A stretch of DNA of 32,296 nt from the IMG/VR virus record IMGVR_UViG_3300042541_000778, positions 1 to 32,296 of that record; one strand, 5' to 3'. This stretch comes from a virus. The position numbers were made by a program, and so were the translations under genes. Below are positions 18,775 through 27,122 of the stretch, in pieces. The stretch's first letter is position 1. Every line of letters starts with the position of its first letter. A model generated the notes under the pieces. The model was not told the origin of the DNA, searched no databases, and saw only the letters and a list, made by a program, of their open reading frames with translations.

Positions 18775-20748
18775 TTAAACTTGAAAAATAACCCTGTATT
18801 GATGCGAAACATCCGTATAATTATCCGGTATGTGGCAAATAATACTGTAAATATTTGATTTAACCGAAAATTTCATCGAATCCATAATGGCCGAATCTGT
18901 TTCGGTAAATGTATCAAATTTTATGTAAACTTTATTAGCCATTGATAGCATAAAATTACTGCCATTGATACTAAAATCACCTTCATAACTTTTTAAAAAT
19001 GCTCTAAAATCGTTTAATCTTTGTTGGATTACGATCTGTTCCATTTTCTGTGGTGTCGTGTCTTGCGCCCTTTTAAGGCCAAAAAACAAACCATATTTTG
19101 CATTGTATAAAATGCTGTCATTTTGTAAATCCATAACATCGGAATTATAATTGTAAATTCCATCGTGTTCTAATAAATCACTTTTATTATTGTTATATAA
19201 AGTACCGGTATATGTAACAGCTTTAAACCTTGATGCACCTATGGCATTTTGTATTAATCCTACATTATCAATATAGGTTCTATTAAATCCAAATCCTGTG
19301 TAATATGGTACTGCTACACCCACCAATAAATCACCATAGACTGCTAAACTTGGCAATCCTACATTTATATTTCTAAACTCAAAGGATTGACATTCTACGG
19401 TTTGTGTATTCCAAATTATAGTTCCGGTAACATCCCATGTATTTGTCGCAGCATTAAAATAGGCTGATCCTGCTGTGCCACCTCTAACATAATACGCAAT
19501 TTGATAAGTAAATGTAGTATTGCCATCATAATTATAATTATCAAATGCCACATCCATATTGAAATTTAATGTCAACTGATTTGATGATACATTAAATGTT
19601 TGGCAGGTAATGGCAGTGCTTGGTGTGTAGCCTCCAGATGATTGAACATTTGTAAAACTTACTGAATTAGCTCCATTAGCTGAAAAATCTGATCCTACTG
19701 TCAATGTTACACCGGCCCCTGCATTCCAATACTGCAAATCAAATTCAAATCCTGCATTATAATTCGCATAAACTTGCTTGTTTTCAAGATCTACAGTCAT
19801 TTCATATTTCTTTAATGGCCTCTTTACAGATCTAACCATGTTAGAATTTCTTGGAATTAATTGGCTTTTTATTGTTCTTAAATAATTGGCTGTAGTGTTA
19901 CTCAAATTGGTTCCTGATGAATTGTAAATATAAAATTTAATATTCTCTGATCCACCGTTTAAATATGCTTGTTTAGCAGGTAAAATCGCATTACCTACCA
20001 ATGCGCCACTCTGTATTCCTTCAATGATTCTTTGATCACCATAAGATGATGAATTAACAATGTACCACCGGCCATAACTTTGAAAAATCTTGACATTGGT
20101 AGCAATTAAAATAGATCGTAAAACCTTTTTTGCATCTAAAATATCATTATCTTTTGTTATAAACGCATTTGTTTTGATCAATAAATCCTCATAGATATTA
20201 GACCAATTCCCAGAAATTCCGGATCTAATATCATTTGAAAGCCATATATCAAAATCCAATCCTAATTGGCCCAAATTCTGATAAATGAAATCCCATAAAA
20301 ATGTGTTTTTTGATTCATCTAATGTATCCGGCAACCATGTATTAAATCCTTTTAATTGACCTAATCCATCAATGGCTGTTAATTCAATGTTGTATGGTGG
20401 TGTAATTATGGCTTCTTGATAAACATCATTAGTAATAAATCCTGCCCAATAAATAGACCAAACACCTACAGATTCTTGAAAATATAGTATTAGTTTATAT
20501 TCCCTTTCATCGTACTCAAAAAAATTATCATAAGTAACATCATTAGTTACCTTTAAATTTAATGTTGCTGATGATCCAATCAATGGCTCATAAATATCAT
20601 CATCTGCTTTCCATTCTATTGTCATGGGTTCCCCATCGCAGATCATAGGAAATACAGTGCTGTTATAATCTTTTTTTAAGATCTCAATTTTGCGCTGATT
20701 GCCTTGGACATCTGAAAATTCTAATCTGTATTTTGCACCGTATGCCAT
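18775..20748 (-). CDS. Tail hub / distal tail protein
   Basis: 657 residues. The N-terminal part (YGAKYRLEFSDVQGNQRKIEILKKDY ... YEPLIGSSATLNLKVTND, then YKLILYFQESVGVWSIYWAGFITNDVYQEAIITPPYNIELTAIDGLGQLKGF) has the beta-rich layout of tail hub proteins in Bacteroidota phages. A jelly-roll-like, Ser/Asn-rich domain lies near residues 330-470. It directly follows the tape-measure gene (two bases apart), where distal tail and baseplate hub genes sit. No peptidase or lysozyme motif was seen. It is the last gene of the tail operon. Confidence 0.78.
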   Translation of the reverse strand: MAYGAKYRLEFSDVQGNQRKIEILKKDYNSTVFPMICDGEPMTIEWKADDDIYEPLIGSSATLNLKVTNDVTYDNFFEYDEREYKLILYFQESVGVWSIYWAGFITNDVYQEAIITPPYNIELTAIDGLGQLKGFNTWLPDTLDESKNTFLWDFIYQNLGQLGLDFDIWLSNDIRSGISGNWSNIYEDLLIKTNAFITKDNDILDAKKVLRSILIATNVKIFQSYGRWYIVNSSSYGDQRIIEGIQSGALVGNAILPAKQAYLNGGSENIKFYIYNSSGTNLSNTTANYLRTIKSQLIPRNSNMVRSVKRPLKKYEMTVDLENKQVYANYNAGFEFDLQYWNAGAGVTLTVGSDFSANGANSVSFTNVQSSGGYTPSTAITCQTFNVSSNQLTLNFNMDVAFDNYNYDGNTTFTYQIAYYVRGGTAGSAYFNAATNTWDVTGTIIWNTQTVECQSFEFRNINVGLPSLAVYGDLLVGVAVPYYTGFGFNRTYIDNVGLIQNAIGASRFKAVTYTGTLYNNNKSDLLEHDGIYNYNSDVMDLQNDSILYNAKYGLFFGLKRAQDTTPQKMEQIVIQQRLNDFRAFLKSYEGDFSINGSNFMLSMANKVYIKFDTFTETDSAIMDSMKFSVKSNIYSIICHIPDNYTDVSHQYRVIFQV

Positions 20749-20750
20749 AA

Positions 20751-23243
20751 TTATCCTATTCTATTTCTCGTTTTTTCTGCTCTTTGTAACGCTAAAATTA
20801 AATCTTGGCCTCTTACTACAAACTCCCCAGACAAATTCATGTCATTGCCTCCACCAAAATCCATCATATTTTGTAGTTTAGATAATGGCGCAATTACTTC
20901 CGGATTGGATTTAGCACCCATGTACTCACCCATTAATCCCATTGTAGGGCCACTAACTATACCACCTTTAGCAAATGCGCTAATTCCTGTAAATGCACCC
21001 TGTACCACTCCCATTGCAGCTGCAATAAATGGCGCTAATGCTACTAATCCTGCCGGCCCTGCTGCTGCTGCTGCGTTTGTACCAATGGTAACTGCATTTG
21101 CTTGTGATTCTGCATATTTTGTAGCTACTTTCTTTTTACCGAATATTGATTCAGCTATGGCCATAGCACCCATTTGCACCAATACATTTGCCATTGCTCC
21201 AATAAATCCTTCTAATCCTGTTTTGGCTAATCCAAATGAATTTACAATGCTATTTCCTATGCTTTGAAATACTTGCTGTGTGGTATTTTTTAGCATATCC
21301 ATAGCCTGCATATACATATTAAAATTCTCTGCTTGTATTGCCAACTGTTCTGATAATATAGCAGTACTTTCAGTAACTCTCTGATCCATTATCTGAAATG
21401 GTGTGGCAATATTGGTAACTTGCCCATATAGTTTCTGTAATGATGTAAAAAATTCAGATTGCGTAATGTCGTAACTAAAAAAACTTTTTACCAATTTTCC
21501 AAATTCATCGCCTTGGGCTGATGTGGTAGCTAAAAACTTTTTTAATACATTTTCCTGTTCTGATGTAATGGTTTTATTAACCGATTGTAAATCATCAAAT
21601 ATTTCTTTATTTAAATCCTTTATTTTAGTTCCTAAATCACCAAAATCAAATTTTGCCTCTGCTGATATTTCAACAGGATCAGTTTTCTTTTTTGTTTCTT
21701 CTTCAATTGGATTAACCTTATTTAAATCTATACCGGCTGTCTTGGCAATTGCTGCCTGTAACTCAATATTTTTCTTTATTTGATCATCTAAACCTTTGGC
21801 ATATTGCGCCCCTGCATTCTTTAAATATTTAACATTTCCTGTTAATTGATATAAAGACCAATTTAATAAAGTTGTGGCATCTAAATTAGCATTTGTTTTA
21901 CCTGTTTGTAGATCTAAATTATCTGCTGCGAGCTGCTCAATTCTTGACATTGCTGCCTGTTGTGTAGCTTTTTGTAGCAATGCTGTATTATATTTATCTA
22001 TTGCTGCTTTTGCCTTATCTGTATTAATAGAATCTAATGTAATATTCTTTAGATATTCTGGTGATGTGGCATTAATTGCTTTTATAGCTTTTAATCTTTC
22101 TTCTTTACTTACCCTTTCATTCTTGGCTATTCCAACCAATCTTTCAAGATTTGATTTTTCCTTTGCTATATTTTGATTGGCTTCATCCCTAACAGCTGAC
22201 ATTTCCTGTTCTGCTGTTTTTGTTGAATTTAAAATGCCTGTATATTGTACAAATGCAGTTCCTAATATTGCTAAAGCTGCTGCCAATGCTAAATATGGAT
22301 TAGCTATTAAAAATTTACTCATTGATTGCAGTACTTTTTGTGCTGCTGAAAATCCGGAAATCATTTTTTCAGATACCAATCCCACCACATAAAGCAATGG
22401 CCCTAATGCAGCTGCAACACCTCCAATAATTACTATTAATTTTTTATTAAAATCAGATGTTTTAGATATTGATCCTATGTAATCATTTATGCCTTTAATA
22501 ACTTTTACCACTGTTGGTAACATTACTTGACCAAATTCATTTCCCAACTGCTTTAATCCTTCTTGCATCATTCGCATTTGATTGGCTGCGCCTCCACCTG
22601 TTCTCTCAAAATCACCATGTGCATTGGCAGTGGCATCTGTTACAAATTGGTAACGTAACATCACTTTTTCACCTTGTGTCATTTCAGAATACAATTTTTT
22701 AATCCCATTTGCCAAAGCATAGGATTTCAAATTGTCCTCTGTCATTACAACACCCAATCTTTTTAATGATTCTGTTTCACCGGTAAATATCCCATTTAAA
22801 GCTGTTGTAACTTCGGCAATGTTCATATTTTTAAATGATGCAAGATCACCGGCCAAACCTACTAATGATGTGGATAATTTAGCTGATTCTGCTGTACTTA
22901 ATCCCATTGATGTGGCCATATCACCAAACAATGCAGCCATGTCTAATGCTGTACCCTCGGCAATACCAAATGATTTTAAGGTATTTTTTGCAAATGCTTG
23001 CACCTCTGCTGATGATCCTTTAAATGCTACATCTACTTTGTTTAAAGATTCATTAAAATCTGTAGCCATTTTGATTGCTGCACCTCCTAATAAGGCTAAT
23101 GGTGCTGATAAACGTAACGACATTGATTGCCCAACATCCTTCATTTGTTTACCAAATGCAGATAGTTTTTTTTCAGCTGAATTTAACGCTGCTTCCAGAT
23201 CCTTGGAATTACCGTTTAAGAATATTTCTAATGTATTTGCCAT
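20751..23243 (-). CDS. Tail tape measure protein
   Basis: 830 residues. The N-terminal third (LEIFLNGNSKDLEAALNSAEKKLSAFGKQMKDVGQSMS, KMATDFNESLNKVDVAFKGSSAEVQAF, SMGLSTAESAKLSTSLVGLAGDLASFKN, ALNGIFTGETESLKRLGVVMTEDNL) is the PhageMin_Tail domain. Hydrophobic segments lie near residues 260-295 and 310-330, and the C-terminus has FAKGGIVSGPTMGLMGE followed by NPEVIAPL, the usual tape-measure ending. At about 0.15 nm per residue the tail would be near 125 nm, a rule-of-thumb estimate. A terminator and a -7-like box lie just upstream. Confidence 0.95.
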   Translation of the reverse strand: MANTLEIFLNGNSKDLEAALNSAEKKLSAFGKQMKDVGQSMSLRLSAPLALLGGAAIKMATDFNESLNKVDVAFKGSSAEVQAFAKNTLKSFGIAEGTALDMAALFGDMATSMGLSTAESAKLSTSLVGLAGDLASFKNMNIAEVTTALNGIFTGETESLKRLGVVMTEDNLKSYALANGIKKLYSEMTQGEKVMLRYQFVTDATANAHGDFERTGGGAANQMRMMQEGLKQLGNEFGQVMLPTVVKVIKGINDYIGSISKTSDFNKKLIVIIGGVAAALGPLLYVVGLVSEKMISGFSAAQKVLQSMSKFLIANPYLALAAALAILGTAFVQYTGILNSTKTAEQEMSAVRDEANQNIAKEKSNLERLVGIAKNERVSKEERLKAIKAINATSPEYLKNITLDSINTDKAKAAIDKYNTALLQKATQQAAMSRIEQLAADNLDLQTGKTNANLDATTLLNWSLYQLTGNVKYLKNAGAQYAKGLDDQIKKNIELQAAIAKTAGIDLNKVNPIEEETKKKTDPVEISAEAKFDFGDLGTKIKDLNKEIFDDLQSVNKTITSEQENVLKKFLATTSAQGDEFGKLVKSFFSYDITQSEFFTSLQKLYGQVTNIATPFQIMDQRVTESTAILSEQLAIQAENFNMYMQAMDMLKNTTQQVFQSIGNSIVNSFGLAKTGLEGFIGAMANVLVQMGAMAIAESIFGKKKVATKYAESQANAVTIGTNAAAAAGPAGLVALAPFIAAAMGVVQGAFTGISAFAKGGIVSGPTMGLMGEYMGAKSNPEVIAPLSKLQNMMDFGGGNDMNLSGEFVVRGQDLILALQRAEKTRNRIG

Positions 23244-23247
23244 GCCT

Positions 23248-23255
23248 CAAAGTTA
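23248..23255 (-). promoter_or_regulatory. -7-like box TAACTTTG before tape measure gene
   Basis: Exact TAnnTTTG directly after the terminator U-run and 4 bases before the tape-measure ATG. No -33 element at proper distance, and a start this close would be leaderless, so it may be chance. Confidence 0.25.
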
Positions 23256-23256
23256 T

Positions 23257-23284
23257 AAAAAAAACCAATCCTTACTTTGATTGG
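23257..23284 (-). terminator. Intrinsic terminator between chaperone and tape measure
   Basis: Minus strand CCAATC, loop AAAGTAAG, GATTGG (23284-23265), then eight T (23264-23257). The stem can extend by two weaker pairs. It overlaps the stop codon of the frameshifted chaperone (23274-23272). It probably lowers tape-measure expression. Confidence 0.8.
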
Positions 23285-23607
23285 CTTTTCTTGATTTGTT
23301 CCATAAATGCTTGTAATTCTTCCGGTGATGATTTAGGTACACCCTTATTTAAATACACATCCTGTGGCAAAGGAAATAGTTTATCCGGTGTGATTAATTG
23401 TGATCGCTTTTTAGCTGTAGAATTCACAATCATAGCGCTTTCAAATCTACTCATTTCCCAAAAAAGGTTCATTTTGATTGACCAACTCTCCCCTAACAAC
23501 GCATTTTCCTTCCATGTATTGCGCCAAAAATGATCTGGTAAAATACCTGCTTGACCAATGTAATAATCAAACATGGCATCCCATGTTAGGGGTTTATCTG
23601 CTTTGGG
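23272..23607 (-). CDS. Tail assembly chaperone, T-extension made by -1 frameshift
   Basis: 111 codons read in the -1 frame after the slippery site, giving a 235-residue fusion with the upstream 124 codons. The frame is open from the slip to the TAA/TGA at 23272 and continues PKADKPLTWDAMFDYYIGQA, then ILPDHFWRNTWKENALL and FWEMSRFESAMIVNS. The pattern ...FDY....G..P..FW..T..E........R matches T-domains of gpGT-type chaperones that bring the tape measure to the tube subunits. An ATG at 23574 could start a stand-alone product, but the slippery site and family precedent favour the fusion. Confidence 0.85.
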   Translation of the reverse strand, partial: PKADKPLTWDAMFDYYIGQAGILPDHFWRNTWKENALLGESWSIKMNLFWEMSRFESAMIVNSTAKKRSQLITPDKLFPLPQDVYLNKGVPKSSPEELQAFMEQIKKSQSK

Positions 23608-23978
23608 TTTTTTGTCGATTTAGATACGTTCCTGCGCACTCCGGCATTTAGATCATTACCCAATACCCTTGATTCCATCAATGTATTTATGATTGTGCCT
23701 AATGCTTCTTGATCAATGTCATCCATCCATGCACCTACACTAAATTTATTGTAATCTATTTCATTATTGGATTCCTGATCATAAGCAATGATACCGGCAT
23801 ACACCATATCACGCATTGTGGCCATGGATAAACCGGATCCAAAGATCTTATCTACCTCGGATATTTTAAATCCTGATGCTTCCTCAAATGCTGCCCAGAA
23901 ATTCATTGAAAAATGCAATGTACGGGTTTTGCCTCCCAAATCTAATTGGCAGTAACCCCTTTTTTTGTTGACTTCCAT
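23586..23978 (-). CDS. Tail assembly chaperone (gpG-like)
   Basis: 130 residues. EVNKKRGYCQLDLGGKTRTLHFSMNFWAAFEEASG, then an Ala/Ile-rich helix (MRDMVYAGIIAYDQESNNEIDYNKFSVGAWMDDIDQEALGTIINTLMES), is the layout of G-type chaperones (beta hairpin with R.L.......FE...G, then helical W.D). The last codons contain A_AAA_AAC in frame, where some ribosomes should shift to make the longer fusion. It lies between tail-tube and tape-measure genes, as expected. Confidence 0.88.
   Translation of the reverse strand: MEVNKKRGYCQLDLGGKTRTLHFSMNFWAAFEEASGFKISEVDKIFGSGLSMATMRDMVYAGIIAYDQESNNEIDYNKFSVGAWMDDIDQEALGTIINTLMESRVLGNDLNAGVRRNVSKSTKNPKQINP
23607..23613 (-). other. Slippery heptamer A_AAA_AAC for programmed -1 frameshift
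   Basis: The codons ACA AAA AAC of the chaperone gene contain A_AAA_AAC in the correct phase, seven codons (counting the stop) before the normal end. After slipping, the -1 frame stays open for 111 residues. A short hairpin (CATGG-GATG-CCATG at 23585-23572) lies about 21 bases downstream and may help. Confidence 0.85.
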
Positions 23979-24008
23979 TTGTTTTTATGATTAGATTAAA
24001 TTCAAATA

Positions 24009-24032
24009 CCCAACACCATTGCTGATGTTGGG
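24009..24032 (-). terminator. Hairpin after tail-tube gene
   Basis: Minus strand CCCAACATC, loop AGCAAT, GGTGTTGGG: 9 bp including one GU pair, followed by TATTTG rather than a clean U-run. Probably a partial terminator or mRNA 3'-end protector that keeps tube protein above chaperone level. Confidence 0.55.
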
Positions 24033-24054
24033 CTAATATATTTATTGCAAATTA

Positions 24055-24462
24055 TTACAATACTGATTTAACAATCGCACCTGTAACGGTGATTGTACCA
24101 CTAAAAGTTACAGCAGCTTCCATCTCACCTGTTTGCTCTAATGATGAAATAAATCCATCACAGGTATAAATTGAATCACCTGCTGTAGCTGTTCCAAAAA
24201 TTGCAGTTAATTGAGTTCTTGCGATTAACAAATCCAATAATTGCTCTGCATTATTAGCATCTGAATAATCTACTAAACCATCAAATGAAATCTCACCTGA
24301 TTTTAAACCTGCAATTCCTTCCGACCAACCGGATGAATCTTTTGTCGTAGCATCAGCCACATCCAAGTTTACTGATAATGTACATGATGTGGTGTGTCCT
24401 ACCACTGTGCCTTCAACCTTTAATAATAGATTGGTGCCGTTAAATACTCCTGCTGTTGCCAT
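24055..24462 (-). CDS. Major tail tube protein, copy B
   Basis: 135 residues. GVFNGTNLLLKVEGTVVGHTTSCTLSVNLDVADATTKDSSGWSEGIAGLKSGEISFDGLVDYSDANNAEQLLDLLIAR, followed by YTCDGFISSLEQTGEMEAAVTFSGTITVTG, is the beta-sandwich pattern of TP901-1/lambda-V-like tube subunits. The copy at 24513-24962 shares NGTN, GH.T...LS.NLD, K.S.GW.E.IAG..S and GLVDYSDA.N. This one is shorter and lies nearest the chaperone gene and hairpin, so it is the better candidate for the main tube protein. Confidence 0.85.
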   Translation of the reverse strand: MATAGVFNGTNLLLKVEGTVVGHTTSCTLSVNLDVADATTKDSSGWSEGIAGLKSGEISFDGLVDYSDANNAEQLLDLLIARTQLTAIFGTATAGDSIYTCDGFISSLEQTGEMEAAVTFSGTITVTGAIVKSVL

Positions 24463-24512
24463 ATTTGTTTAAATTTTATTGCTCTTTTTTTGTGTAAAAA
24501 TAGAAAAATATC

Positions 24513-24962
24513 TTACACATTTTCCCAATTGATATTTATATTTTCCCAATTCGTAAAAACTAAATTCCATGGCAATCTCGGCTCCCAATAAACACGACCA
24601 TCAATCACAATATCAAGTGAATATCTGACCACTGTTTCCGTTTCTGCAATTTCTTCTACAGCTGTTACATAGCCTCCACCAAAATAAAACATTCCGGCTG
24701 TTTGGAATACCCATTTAGTGTATTTTTTAGTGATCAGCAAATTGACAAATTGATCATAATTCATCGCATCGCTATAATCTACTAAACCTTCAACCTTCAT
24801 TGTAACAGATCGTTTACCTGCTATACATTCGGCCCACCCCCCACTATTTTTATTTGTGGTACTTGGTAAATCTAAATTCATTGATAATACAGCATTTGTG
24901 CTATGGCCCAACGCTATATCATTATTATAAATTACAACATTAGTTCCATTATATAATGGCAT
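24513..24962 (-). CDS. Tail tube protein paralogue, copy A
   Basis: 149 residues. YNGTNVVIYNNDIALGHSTNAVLSMNLDLPSTTNKNSGGWAECIAGKRSVTMKVEGLVDYSDAMNYDQFVNLLI aligns along its length with the neighbouring tube protein, but the C-terminus has an extra Trp/Asn-rich tail (PWNLVFTNWENININWENV). It may be a minor tube or tube-terminal ring subunit, or the two could form a mixed tube. It overlaps the upstream gene by 14 bases. Confidence 0.82.
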   Translation of the reverse strand: MPLYNGTNVVIYNNDIALGHSTNAVLSMNLDLPSTTNKNSGGWAECIAGKRSVTMKVEGLVDYSDAMNYDQFVNLLITKKYTKWVFQTAGMFYFGGGYVTAVEEIAETETVVRYSLDIVIDGRVYWEPRLPWNLVFTNWENININWENV

Positions 24963-25335
24963 TTTCTTCTATTGGTGGCACCGGTACCGGCTCCCATGGC
25001 AATGGTAATGTAATGATTGGTGGATTTACTAAATCCTCTATTTGCTTGGCTAAATTAATGTCTAATGCCGGCACATCCAATGATGATTCTAACCATCCAC
25101 AAACAATGTCAAATGTTAGATCTGCATAGGGTATGTAGGTATCGCCTTCTTTTTGGCTATATGTCTGGCATCCGTAAACATCGGCCACATATTCTTCAAA
25201 TGTCGCATTCCTGCGCCAATGTACATACACTACAAAATCTTTCTCACCTTCATAAGATGGAAAACATTGCATCTGACTGATCACCCATTCAAAGGATAAA
25301 TCTGTGGTTTTAATTGTTCTATAATTCGACATCAT
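24949..25335 (-). CDS. Tail-region protein of unknown function, 128 residues
   Basis: Contains WVISQMQCFPSYEGEKDFVVYVHWRRNATFEEYVADVYG, TFDIVCGWLESSLDVPALDINLAKQIEDLVNPPIITLPLPW and a Pro-rich end (EPVPVPPIEEN). I recall proteins with this WVISQL.C.P...VHWRR.A signature in siphovirus tail clusters, but no assigned function. It overlaps the genes on both sides (17 and 14 bases), which ties it to tail tube synthesis. Confidence 0.8.
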   Translation of the reverse strand: MMSNYRTIKTTDLSFEWVISQMQCFPSYEGEKDFVVYVHWRRNATFEEYVADVYGCQTYSQKEGDTYIPYADLTFDIVCGWLESSLDVPALDINLAKQIEDLVNPPIITLPLPWEPVPVPPIEENAII

Positions 25336-25720
25336 CTATTGTTTCTATATCTTTAAATTTTACCCCTGTAATCCATCCACTTAAAAATGGATATATTTCT
25401 AATCCTTCTGGATTGTTTACCACAATAGGATCAAAATCAAATTCTGATAAATTCAGATCCTTACTTTGTTGGTTTAATTTCTTTAAACCATCCTTTGAAA
25501 ATGAATAACTGCCCTTTTCATTTAGGATTAGATTGCCATCTTTGTCTACAGATGCTGCATCTAAACGCAATTCCTCTGCTTTTTCATTGTATTGATCCAA
25601 ATAAATCTGTACTTTTTTGGCAATTAGGACTAACTTTTTTTGCCCTTTTGTCTTACCATCTTTCGCATTAGTGTTTAAATTGTAAACTAATGTGAATAAA
25701 TCTGCATAACTTTTTTTCAT
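25319..25720 (-). CDS. Tail-region protein of unknown function, 133 residues
   Basis: The helical N-terminal half (MKKSYADLFTLVYNLNT, then KTKGQKKLVLIAKKVQIYLDQYNEKAEELRLDAASVDKDGNLIL) resembles by eye small DUF1617-like phage tail-region proteins with a long helix, a D.G..... loop and a C-terminal EFDFDPIVV segment. Confidence in that match is low. It is first behind the TACCTTTG box and starts the tail operon. Confidence 0.75.
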   Translation of the reverse strand: MKKSYADLFTLVYNLNTNAKDGKTKGQKKLVLIAKKVQIYLDQYNEKAEELRLDAASVDKDGNLILNEKGSYSFSKDGLKKLNQQSKDLNLSEFDFDPIVVNNPEGLEIYPFLSGWITGVKFKDIETIDDVEL

Positions 25721-25744
25721 TGTATTTATTGATTTGATTTATTG

Positions 25745-25771
25745 CAAAGGTAGAAAAAATATAATCACAAA
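25745..25771 (-). promoter_or_regulatory. Probable promoter of tail operon
   Basis: TACCTTTG (25752-25745), exact TAnnTTTG followed by CA, with TTTG at 25771-25768 and 15 bases between. The spacing is short, but the box is the best in this region and lies 24 bases before the ATG of the first tail gene. Confidence 0.5.
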
Positions 25772-25773
25772 AA

Positions 25774-27111
25774 TTAGGTAACAATTTTAACAGTTCCCCC
25801 ATCATTATAAAGATCACCTATAGATAATCCACCACCTGATGTTGGCAAATCCATACCTATAGTATTATCAGCAAGATATATTTTTGTTTTATATGATGAT
25901 CCTACTAAAATACCTAATCTTAATGCACCTGTGTTTGTTGACCATATTCCAGAAGCACTATAACTAAAATAACCAATGGCAATACCTTTATTATTGCTTT
26001 CATCTTGCATGAATCTTGTCATAATTTGTACAGTACTTCCGGAACCTCTGTAAACTTCATTAAAAGCTGTAGATGCTGATCTTATAGCATTTAATGTATA
26101 ACCATTTGTAGTAGAATTAATACCTAAATTACCTGCATTATTATAAATTATGCTGTTTCCTAATCCTGTTGTGGATGTCCATAATGGCATAAAATTAGTA
26201 GATCCAGATCCTGTTACACCACCACCTATTGCAGTACCATTTACTCTGTATGTACCTGATATATTTACATCACCTGTAACATCTAATTTATAGGTATTAT
26301 TTGTGTTTCCTATTGCAACATTACCCCCCGAATTTATTCTTAACCTTTCATTTGCATTTGTATAAAATAACATTGCATCTAAACTATGATTATATCCTAA
26401 TAATCCTCTATATCGATCCTCTCCACTTGTACCATCTGCAAAAGCTAAAAAATCTCTACTGCTTGTACTTGATGCTGCTATAGTTATTCCACCTTCACCA
26501 CTTGCATTACCTGCAAAAACTACTAAACTATCTGAATAATAATCATTTAATGTACCTATTTTTAATCTTGCATTATTAGTTAAGGACATTTTTAATGTTC
26601 TACTTGCAGGCAAATAAGTATTATTATTTTGTACTAAAAAATCCATTCTTGGATTTAAAAAACTTGGTGTACTACCTGTATTTGTGGCCCTTAATTCTAT
26701 ACAATATTGACCACCTGTTTCCTGATATTCTCTTGGACTAATTAAAATACCCGAATAACCATCAGCTATTGAACTTGTTCCTGTAAATAAAGCTGCTATT
26801 GTATTTCCAGAAACATGTAACATAGCTAATGGCGCTGTATTATTAATAGCTACATTAGTTCCATTATCATAAATTAAACTGCTACCCAATGATGTTGCTG
26901 CTGTCCATTTTGGAATGTAATTTGTCGCACCTGATCCGGATATACCTGCACCTGCTGATGTTAAAATATTGCCTGATGTATCAAATCCTAAATAACCTGC
27001 AATAGTTCCTGTAAATGCCGTAGCTGATGTGTATGCAGGTGCATTTAATCGGCCTGTAACTTGACCTTTTATGTAGTTTACTAATGATCCTAAATCAGTA
27101 TTTTTTGACAT
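25774..27111 (-). CDS. Tail fibre protein with repeat modules
   Basis: 445 residues, beta-rich and low in charge. Two modules of the kind NY(I/V)PKWT...L..S(L/I)IYDNGTN(V)(A/G)I appear at about residues 67 and 307, each followed by a LHVSGN- or LDVTGD-like strand. Similar modules are in the 1351-residue fibre, so the two genes share parts. The C-terminus is short (SIGDLYNDGGTVKIVT) and resembles the endings of many Bacteroidota phage fibres. No peptidase S74 chaperone domain is seen. A role in receptor contact is inferred. Confidence 0.82.
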   Translation of the reverse strand: MSKNTDLGSLVNYIKGQVTGRLNAPAYTSATAFTGTIAGYLGFDTSGNILTSAGAGISGSGATNYIPKWTAATSLGSSLIYDNGTNVAINNTAPLAMLHVSGNTIAALFTGTSSIADGYSGILISPREYQETGGQYCIELRATNTGSTPSFLNPRMDFLVQNNNTYLPASRTLKMSLTNNARLKIGTLNDYYSDSLVVFAGNASGEGGITIAASSTSSRDFLAFADGTSGEDRYRGLLGYNHSLDAMLFYTNANERLRINSGGNVAIGNTNNTYKLDVTGDVNISGTYRVNGTAIGGGVTGSGSTNFMPLWTSTTGLGNSIIYNNAGNLGINSTTNGYTLNAIRSASTAFNEVYRGSGSTVQIMTRFMQDESNNKGIAIGYFSYSASGIWSTNTGALRLGILVGSSYKTKIYLADNTIGMDLPTSGGGLSIGDLYNDGGTVKIVT

Positions 27112-27122
27112 TATATTATTAT

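Noticed and set aside
22732-23280. Long plus-strand open frame opposite the tape measure gene
   Set aside because: It is the antisense shadow of a clear tape-measure gene, with Ala/Ser/Asn-rich composition and no motif; the same holds for the plus-strand frames at 20839-21267 and 23075-23533.
23272-23574. Stand-alone gene starting at ATG 23574
   Set aside because: The in-phase slippery site and the continuous -1 frame from 23607 fit a frameshift fusion better, though a minor stand-alone product cannot be excluded.
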